A DNA stretch of 64,000 bases from Gardnerella vaginalis 1500E (GTDB lineage: Bacteria > Actinomycetota > Actinomycetes > Actinomycetales > Bifidobacteriaceae). The stretch spans positions 186,001-250,000 of the forward strand of contig NZ_ADES01000014.1 in the NCBI RefSeq assembly GCF_000263595.1, in the 5' to 3' direction. Both the position numbers and the translations under genes were made by a program. Below the pieces are notes generated by a model. That model was given only the letters and a program-made list of their open reading frames with translations, searched no databases and was not told where the DNA came from. Shown here piece by piece: positions 57,954 through 64,000 of this stretch (its first letter is position 1; every line of letters starts with the position of its first letter).

Positions 57954-60656
57954 TTATGCGGCTTCACGCTCCAAGCGTATACGATGGCCTTCTTCTTTAG
58001 AAACGCCATAATACGCAGCAATCGCAATATCCTTCATATCCTCAATTTGTGGAATACGAGGATTTGCAGGAGCGCACTGATCTTCGTAAGCGCGCATGCC
58101 AATATTGTCAAGTATCGACCAGTAGTACTCTTCATCTACGCCACAAGCCTTAAACGAGGCGTCCATTCCAAGCTTTTCATTTCGATACTCTTCAACAGCG
58201 CGAGCAAGATTTTCCACGCCTTCTTCAGGGGTTTTACCAGGATCTACACCAAGATTCTTAGCAATCTCCTGATACCTTTCAAGCGCAATATAATGATTGT
58301 ACTTTGGCCAGCTAGTTGGCTCTTGCGGAATCTGACCGTTGTAGCGAATAACATAAGGCAGCAAAATTGCGTTAGTATGTCCGTGTACAACATGGCACAA
58401 AGCACCAATAGTATGAGCCATAGCGTGACACATACCTAAGAATGCGGAACCAAATGCCATTCCAGCCATAGTAGCTGCATTGTGCATTTTTTCTTGCGCC
58501 TCAACCTTGCGCTGAGAATCTTCACAATTCACAGAATCGTTGAGATTTTCCCAAATAAGTTTCGAAGCATGCAATGCCATAGCGTCTGTGAAATCATTCG
58601 CGTAAACAGACACGTAAGCTTCCATAGCGTGAGTTAAGGCATCAAAACCAGAATCGCACGCCAAACGACGAGGCTGCGTACGAGCTAACACAGGATCTAC
58701 GATTGCAACAGTTGGAGTCAGAGCGTAATCCGTAATAGGATACTTGTATCCAGTCTTGTGATCTGTAATAACAGCGTAAGGCGTAACTTCAGATCCAGTT
58801 CCGGAAGAAGTTGGTATGCAAACAAGCTTAGCTTTGCCACCAAGAGGCGGAATCTTAAATGCGCGCTTACGAATATCGAAGAACTTTTCGCGCAAATCAG
58901 CGAAAGAAATCTCCGGATGCTCGTACATAAGCCACATAATCTTAGAAGCATCCATTGGAGAACCGCCACCAACAGCAATAATTGTGTCTGGCTGGAACTC
59001 GTCACGCATCATTGCGGCGCCACGCTCAACCGTTTCAACGCTTGGCTCAGGCTCAACGTAATCAATAATGCGGAAAGTAACGCGATTATCTCGAGCACGA
59101 AGCTGATCAATAATCTTATCTACTACGCCAAGCTGCTCCATAACTTTATCGCACACAATAACTGCGCGCTCAACGCCGTACATATCCCTCAAATAACGAA
59201 TAGCATTCGGCTCAAAATAAGTTTTAGCCGGAATCTTGAACCATTGCATATTATTATTCCTTCGTGCAATACGCTTAATATTAAGAAGATTTATAGCCTG
59301 TACGTTGCCAGAAACGGAATTTCCACCGTAAGATCCGCATCCAAGAGTAAGCGAAGGAGCAATAGCATTATAAATATCTCCAACGCCACCAAGAGATCCA
59401 GGAGAATTCCAAACAATTCTGCAAGCATGCATACGAACGCCATATTCGCGCACAAGATCTTGATTATTTGTGTGAATTACAGCAGTGTGGCCAGCTCCAT
59501 GCACAAGCATCTGTTCACACATCTTAAAACCTTGTTCTTTATTTTCAGCGCGAAGCATTGCGTGAACAGGAGCAAGCTTTTCCATAGTAAGCGGCTCCAT
59601 CTCACCAACTTCTTTGCACTCAGCAACCAAAATCACAGCATCTTCCGGAATTTCAAATCCAGCTTCGTGAGCAATATATTGAGGAGATTTTCCTGGAACA
59701 GTGGAGTTAAGTTTTGGAGTATTTCCAGAATATGCAGTGCAGCCAAACATATATTGCTCAAGCTTAGCTTTTTCATCAGCATTAACAAAATATGCTTTCC
59801 TGCGCTTCAATTCGCGAAGTAATGGCTCATATACGTCCTTATTCGCAATAATTGCCTGCTCGGTTGCGCAAATCATTCCGTAATCAAAATGCTTTGAAAG
59901 AATTAAATCGTTTGCAGCACGCGAAATATCAACATCGCTGTCAACATATGCAGGAGCATTTCCAGCTCCAACACCAAGAGCTGGCTTTCCAGAAGAATAC
60001 GCAGCCTTTACCATTCCAGGACCGCCTGTTGCAAGAATTGTTGCAATCTTCGGATGTTTCATTAAAGCGCCAGTTGCAGCAATAGAAGGATGCTCAATCC
60101 ACTGAATGCAATCTTTTGGAGCTCCAGCCGCAACCGCTGCATCACGAACAATTCGAGCTGCTTCAGAAGAGCACTTTTGCGCGAAAGGATGGAATCCAAA
60201 AATAATTGGGCAGCGAGTTTTTAGTGCAATAAGCGACTTAAAAATTGCTGTTGAAGTTGGGTTTGTAACTGGAGTTACGCCTGCAACAATACCAACTGGC
60301 TCAGCGATTTCGTCAATTCCAAGAACATCGTCTTCGCGAATAATTCCAACTGTTTTCTGCCCTGCCAAGTAATGCGTAATATGTTCGCATGCAAAAATGT
60401 TTTTTGTTGCTTTATCTTCAACAAGACCGCGCCCAGTTTCGTCAACAGCCATTTTTGCAAGAACCAAATGCTTATTTAGCGCTGCAACAGATGCTTTAGC
60501 TACAATATGATCAATTTGTTGCTGATTAAGCTTTTCAAATTCATCTAAAGCATGTGATGCTTTTTCAACAAGTTGATCAACCTCTTGCTGTGCTGCTAAT
60601 TCAACATCATCGACGGTTTTAGACTCTGTTTCGGCCTTATTCTGTGCCTCAACCAT
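57954..60656 (-). CDS. adhE: Bifunctional acetaldehyde-CoA / alcohol dehydrogenase
   Basis: 900 residues; reduces acetyl-CoA to acetaldehyde then ethanol, regenerating NAD+ from NADH. The N-terminal aldehyde dehydrogenase half has the catalytic Cys263 (GMICATEQAI) and NAPAYVDSDVD; the C-terminal iron-dependent alcohol dehydrogenase half has GGGSPMDASKIMW and the metal-site HAMAHTIGALCHVVHGHTNA. Length matches the family. A strong AAGGAGGA precedes the ATG. A perfect TGTGA-N6-TCACA lies 102 bp upstream of the start, suggesting control by a Crp-type regulator. Monocistronic, ending in a terminator. Confidence 0.98.
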   Translation of the reverse strand: MVEAQNKAETESKTVDDVELAAQQEVDQLVEKASHALDEFEKLNQQQIDHIVAKASVAALNKHLVLAKMAVDETGRGLVEDKATKNIFACEHITHYLAGQKTVGIIREDDVLGIDEIAEPVGIVAGVTPVTNPTSTAIFKSLIALKTRCPIIFGFHPFAQKCSSEAARIVRDAAVAAGAPKDCIQWIEHPSIAATGALMKHPKIATILATGGPGMVKAAYSSGKPALGVGAGNAPAYVDSDVDISRAANDLILSKHFDYGMICATEQAIIANKDVYEPLLRELKRRKAYFVNADEKAKLEQYMFGCTAYSGNTPKLNSTVPGKSPQYIAHEAGFEIPEDAVILVAECKEVGEMEPLTMEKLAPVHAMLRAENKEQGFKMCEQMLVHGAGHTAVIHTNNQDLVREYGVRMHACRIVWNSPGSLGGVGDIYNAIAPSLTLGCGSYGGNSVSGNVQAINLLNIKRIARRNNNMQWFKIPAKTYFEPNAIRYLRDMYGVERAVIVCDKVMEQLGVVDKIIDQLRARDNRVTFRIIDYVEPEPSVETVERGAAMMRDEFQPDTIIAVGGGSPMDASKIMWLMYEHPEISFADLREKFFDIRKRAFKIPPLGGKAKLVCIPTSSGTGSEVTPYAVITDHKTGYKYPITDYALTPTVAIVDPVLARTQPRRLACDSGFDALTHAMEAYVSVYANDFTDAMALHASKLIWENLNDSVNCEDSQRKVEAQEKMHNAATMAGMAFGSAFLGMCHAMAHTIGALCHVVHGHTNAILLPYVIRYNGQIPQEPTSWPKYNHYIALERYQEIAKNLGVDPGKTPEEGVENLARAVEEYRNEKLGMDASFKACGVDEEYYWSILDNIGMRAYEDQCAPANPRIPQIEDMKDIAIAAYYGVSKEEGHRIRLEREAA

Positions 60657-60686
60657 GAGTAGTCCTCCTTGATCTTTACCAACGGC

Positions 60687-60719
60687 ATTAATAACGACGT
60701 TAATAACGACGTTAATAGC
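60687..60719. repeat. 12-bp tandem repeat in the adhE 5' region
   Basis: The unit GTTAATAACGAC occurs almost three times (60687-60698, 60699-60710, partial 60711-60719), first copy with one change, between the adhE start and the Crp-type site. Confidence 0.8.
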
Positions 60720-60757
60720 AAATTTTTTTGCCTGTTGTTACTCACAGTAAGTAAATA

Positions 60758-60773
60758 TGTGATACAAGTCACA
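60758..60773 (-). promoter_or_regulatory. Crp/GlxR-type operator upstream of adhE
   Basis: TGTGA-TACAAG-TCACA (on the plus strand) is a perfect match to the palindromic consensus TGTGA-N6-TCACA of Crp/GlxR proteins. Its centre lies about 110 bp before the adhE ATG. The window encodes a protein of that family at 15261-15986. The rest of the 331-bp gap 60657-60987 is AT-rich with a 14-bp direct repeat (60901-60928) and the rpsI terminator. Confidence 0.75.
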
Positions 60774-60928
60774 ATTTAGCCGTTTTACTGTACTTTTGCA
60801 TCTTTGCAGCGAGTTGCGCTATTTATGATTGAGCACGGTAGAGTTATGTTCGTTTTTTGAGTACTTTTGCTTACTTTTACGTTCGTTTTATTTTTTTATA
60901 TAGATTTTGATATTTAGATTTTGATATA

Positions 60929-60964
60929 CAAAAATGGCCCCAAGCAAAAGCCTGAAGCCATTTT
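60929..60964 (-). terminator. rpsI terminator
   Basis: On the minus strand AAAATGGCTTCAGGC pairs with GCTTGGGGCCATTTT (with G-U wobbles that favour this strand), followed by TTTTTG. Confidence 0.85.
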
Positions 60965-60987
60965 GTAAAATATATATTCTGCGAAAC

Positions 60988-61476
60988 TTAACGCTTCGAG
61001 AACTGAGGTGCACGACGTGCCTTGTGCAAACCAGCCTTCTTGCGTTCCACAACACGAGCGTCGCGAGTCAAGAAGCCAGCCTTCTTCAAAGCAATACGGT
61101 TTGCATCGCGATCGATGGAATTCAATGCACGAGCAACACCCAAGCGAATAGCACCAGCCTGGCCGGTAGTGCCGCCGCCGTCAACGAGGACTACGACGTC
61201 GAACTTGCCTTCAAGCTTGAGCAACACGATTGGTGAATTCACTTCGCGCTGCAATAAGCGAGATGGGAAGTACTCTTCCAAAGTGCGACCATTGATGGTC
61301 CACTTACCAGAGCCTGGAACCAAACGTACACGAGCAACAGCTTCCTTACGACGACCAGTGCCGTAGCCTGGCTCGATTGCGGAAGTGCCGGTGCCTGCAC
61401 CAGCGTTAGTTTCAGTAGTGTAGCTAGTCAGTTCTTCTTCGTTTTCAAGAACCGCGGAGTTGTTATTTTCTGCCAT
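60988..61476 (-). CDS. rpsI: Small ribosomal subunit protein uS9
   Basis: 162 residues. The S9 core begins near [20 protein letters not shown] and ends [17 protein letters not shown], whose last Arg touches P-site tRNA. An N-terminal extension of about 40 Glu/Asn/Thr-rich residues is extra compared with E. coli. ATG 61476 is preceded by AAGGAG. 17 bp after rplM. Confidence 0.98.
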   Translation of the reverse strand: MAENNNSAVLENEEELTSYTTETNAGAGTGTSAIEPGYGTGRRKEAVARVRLVPGSGKWTINGRTLEEYFPSRLLQREVNSPIVLLKLEGKFDVVVLVDGGGTTGQAGAIRLGVARALNSIDRDANRIALKKAGFLTRDARVVERKKAGLHKARRAPQFSKR

Positions 61477-61493
61477 ATCTATTCTCCTTGATC

Positions 61494-61943
61494 TCACTTA
61501 GCCTGCTGAGAGACCTGAGCGATCTCGAAGACCTGTGGCTTCTGCGAAGTGTGCGGATGCTCAGCGCCAGTGAACACACGAAGGCGGTCAAGCTGCACCT
61601 TAGCAAGACGATTCTTTGGAAGCATGCCCTTGACAGCAGCCATGATAATACGCTTTGGATTCTTCTCCAAAAGCTCTTCATAGCTATCACGACGAAGGCC
61701 GCCTGGACGACCAGAGTGGGAATACAGTTCCTTGCTCAACTTATTGCCAGTCAAAGCAATCTTTTCAGCGTTAATAATAATAACGTGATTGCCAGAATCA
61801 GCATGAGGAGCAAACGTTGGCTTATTCTTACCACGCAGCAAGATTGCTACCTGAGAGGCCAAACGACCAAGTACCACGTCAGTGGCATCGATGATGTACC
61901 AGTCATGAGTCAAATCTGCTGGTTTCGGTGTGAAAGTCTTCAC
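61494..61943 (-). CDS. rplM: Large ribosomal subunit protein uL13
   Basis: 149 residues; [20 protein letters not shown] at the N-terminus and MLPKNRLAK in the middle are signatures. The start is GTG (61943-61941) with AAAAGG upstream. First gene of rplM-rpsI. Confidence 0.98.
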   Translation of the reverse strand: MKTFTPKPADLTHDWYIIDATDVVLGRLASQVAILLRGKNKPTFAPHADSGNHVIIINAEKIALTGNKLSKELYSHSGRPGGLRRDSYEELLEKNPKRIIMAAVKGMLPKNRLAKVQLDRLRVFTGAEHPHTSQKPQVFEIAQVSQQAK

Positions 61944-62091
61944 AATCGTACCTTTTCTCTATTGTGTTTCGAGCGTTGTATTTTCTTGGTTTATAGAAAA
62001 TACGTTACTCATAATCCGTGGGCTCCCTGAAAGTCCTCGATGGCGAGTGGGAAAAGCGCTTTGAAGGACCCCTTAGGGAAACACAACAATC

Positions 62092-62124
62092 TGCAAGTAT
62101 ATCGCCAAGTGGCGACTACTTGCA
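62092..62124. other. Nested palindrome between malQ and rplM
   Basis: TGCAAGTA / TACTTGCA arms (62092-62099, 62117-62124) enclose a second perfect stem TCGCCA / TGGCGA (62102-62107, 62110-62115). No strong T tract follows, so termination for malQ is only possible. Confidence 0.6.
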
Positions 62125-62204
62125 AGTGTCTATTTTATATAAGGCTGAGACGAATACAAAACAAATTGCTCAACAAATTGCTAAACAAAATAAATCACAA
62201 GATG

Positions 62205-64000
62205 TTATGCATTCATAATCGCAGCAAGCGAGCGCACACGAGGCAAATCAAACATAGTATCCAAAGACACCGGATTGCCGTCACCATCAGCTAACGGAAT
62301 ACGCCAATTCGGGTACTCATTATTAGTTCCAGGCTGATTCTGCGTACGATACTCACCAACTGCATCAACCAAAGAAGCAGCAAGCAAACGTGAAGGAGCA
62401 TCCTTCAAAGCGCGGTACAATGCCTCAATAATCTCCTGAGTATGAGCATCCTCATCCTCAAGCAACTGAGCATCCAAATAACCGTCCTTCACCAACATTC
62501 GCATCATGGCACGATGCTCTGCTTCAGCTCCAGCGCGGAATTCTTCAACAGAACCCGTAAGCAAGTGCAAACGCTCACGAATATTAACCTGCTCATAGCG
62601 CAAATAACCAGCAGCAGGAGGCATATCGTGGGTATTTACAGAAGCAAGTGTCATCTCGCGCCACTTATCTGGAGAACGGAATTCGCCATCTTGCACCTCG
62701 AACCATTCAACCGTGCAACCAAGCACAGCCTTCTTGCGCAGTACATCCAAAGCATTTGCAGGCAAAACACCCAAATCTTCACCAACAACTACACCGTGAG
62801 CGCGAGCGGCTTCGATTGCCAAAATGCCAAGCATAATATCAGAATCGTAGTAAACGTAAGCACCACCACTTGGAGCTGAACCTTCTGGAATCCACCATAA
62901 GCGGAAAAGTCCAAGAATGTGATCAATTCGCACAGCACCAGCAGAAGCAAACATTCCATGAACCATGTCTCGGTATGTTTTAAAACCGGTACGCTCAAGC
63001 TCAAACGGATGCAGTGGAGGCTGCGACCAATCCTGACCCTGCTGATTGAAGTAATCAGGCGGAGCGCCAACTGTAGCACCGTTAGCAAATCTCTCTGGAT
63101 TCCACCAAACTTCAGATCCTGCAGGATGCACACCAACAGCCATATCTGACATAATGCCGATTTTCATTCCAGCTTCGCGTGCAGCAACTTGAGCATCATG
63201 CAATTGAGTAAAAGCAACCCATTCAAGCCAACGATAAAACTCAAGAGTATCTGGGAAGCGCTTAGCTAATTCGCGCACTTGGTCAGAATCCTTAGTAAGA
63301 GTCTTCTCCCAGCAATCGTCACCCTTTGGAGCACCCCACTTGTCGTAGCACAAGCACCATGTTGCGTAGGATTCAAGACGCTCGCCCATTTCCTGCTTAA
63401 ACTCATCAAAAACACGAGTGCGATTTTCTGGCATGCCAGCCTTGAAAATAAGCCACAGTGCGCGCATTTTTACTCGCCACATAGAATCTCTATCAATGAT
63501 TTGCGCATCATTATTAAGAGGATCCACCTGGGCATGTAATTTTTCGACTTCTTTTCGAGTTTTATCGTTTAACGTTTCGTACTCAGGAATACTTTCTGGA
63601 CGAATATACGTTACGTTTACCATTCCTCTAGCAACTGGCAAGTACGGAGATGGTGTAAGTGGAGTCACAGGCTCACCTGCATGCATTGGGTTAATTAACA
63701 CAAAGTCAGCGCCAGTTTTTTTCTTAGCTTCAGCAAGAAGAGTTGCTAAATCTGCAAAATCGCCAACACCCCAAGACTTTGAAGAACGAATTGAATAAAG
63801 CTGAGCCATCCATCCCCAAAGCTGCTCACCGTTTGCTTCAAGGGAATCAAGTGTAGTTATGCTTTCTGGAGCACTAATAAGTGTTGCTTCTTCTTGACGC
63901 TCTCCAACAGTTACTCGCAAAGTGTGGTAGCCCATTGGCAAATCTTCAGGAATTTTAATTAAAGACGTAGCTACAAACTTGCCATTTACTGGGTATGCAG
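62205..64000 (-). CDS. malQ: 4-alpha-glucanotransferase (amylomaltase), N-terminus beyond the window
   Basis: The C-terminal 597 residues of a MalQ of the long type; the open frame continues past 64000 (AYPVNGKFVATSLIKIPEDL precedes PMGYHTLRV), so the gene is partial here. The GH77 core contains RIDHILGLFRLWWIPEG, VVGEDLGVLP and SVNTHDMPP (transition-state Asp in the last). It transfers glucan chains between maltodextrins. The N-terminal beta domain (visible end) is typical of long MalQ proteins. A nested palindrome follows its stop. Confidence 0.96.
   Translation of the reverse strand, partial: AYPVNGKFVATSLIKIPEDLPMGYHTLRVTVGERQEEATLISAPESITTLDSLEANGEQLWGWMAQLYSIRSSKSWGVGDFADLATLLAEAKKKTGADFVLINPMHAGEPVTPLTPSPYLPVARGMVNVTYIRPESIPEYETLNDKTRKEVEKLHAQVDPLNNDAQIIDRDSMWRVKMRALWLIFKAGMPENRTRVFDEFKQEMGERLESYATWCLCYDKWGAPKGDDCWEKTLTKDSDQVRELAKRFPDTLEFYRWLEWVAFTQLHDAQVAAREAGMKIGIMSDMAVGVHPAGSEVWWNPERFANGATVGAPPDYFNQQGQDWSQPPLHPFELERTGFKTYRDMVHGMFASAGAVRIDHILGLFRLWWIPEGSAPSGGAYVYYDSDIMLGILAIEAARAHGVVVGEDLGVLPANALDVLRKKAVLGCTVEWFEVQDGEFRSPDKWREMTLASVNTHDMPPAAGYLRYEQVNIRERLHLLTGSVEEFRAGAEAEHRAMMRMLVKDGYLDAQLLEDEDAHTQEIIEALYRALKDAPSRLLAASLVDAVGEYRTQNQPGTNNEYPNWRIPLADGDGNPVSLDTMFDLPRVRSLAAIMNA

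Noticed and set aside
62018-62218. A 66-codon open frame in the malQ-rplM gap
   Set aside because: It runs over the nested palindrome and the malQ stop, has no ribosome binding site and no recognisable sequence.

Overview
The window looks like chromosome from a low-GC member of the Bifidobacteriaceae, most likely Gardnerella or a close relative. This is inferred from protein character (RpoB/RpoC, the 900-residue AdhE, MalQ, the 29-residue bS22), the actinobacterial ribosomal layout (zinc-type uS14), several starts that look leaderless, and the AT-rich base composition. No database search was possible, so the genus is an inference. There is no prophage, insertion sequence or CRISPR array.

Layout: positions 1-587 hold an AbiEi-like hypothetical gene and an overlapping partner that runs off the left edge. 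rpoB-rpoC (867-8553, minus) follow. A mixed block (8932-31243) carries trmL, a membrane protein, a DeoR-type repressor, a pyrD-type dihydroorotate dehydrogenase, a class A penicillin-binding protein, a Crp-type regulator, an oligopeptidase B, an App1-type phosphatase, an L,D-transpeptidase, a hydrolase, a lipid-kinase homologue, pgm, an RNase HI with an extra tail, rpiA, bS22, a small membrane protein and radA. The nusA-infB-rbfA-truB-ribF cluster lies on the minus strand (31258-38388). A putative lipoprotein, a tiny AT-rich membrane protein and a tRNA-Ser(CGA) come next. truA and a DUF2974/Mbeg1-like hydrolase then lead into the long ribosomal protein region.

The ribosomal region is all minus strand and reads from rpsJ (57633) down through the S10 and spc gene sets to rplO (48059). 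There a strong terminator intervenes, followed by secY-adk-infA-rpmJ-rpsM-rpsK-rpoA-rplQ. Upstream of it lie adhE (with a perfect Crp-type palindrome in its promoter region), rplM-rpsI and the 3' part of malQ, which runs off the right edge. Together these genes serve transcription, translation, cell-wall synthesis, the pentose/glucose-phosphate steps around the bifid shunt, and fermentative NAD+ regeneration.

The most unusual sequence is intergenic. A dispersed element occurs after dagK and after rpiA, with a conserved core of about 100 nt enclosed by inverted-repeat arms that differ in sequence between copies yet stay self-complementary. Two families of tandem intergenic repeats share a 52-bp period (beside rpoC and beside the PBP gene), and a single related unit sits upstream of the crp-like gene. 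None of these has a protein partner in the window, so they are reported as structured elements of unknown function.
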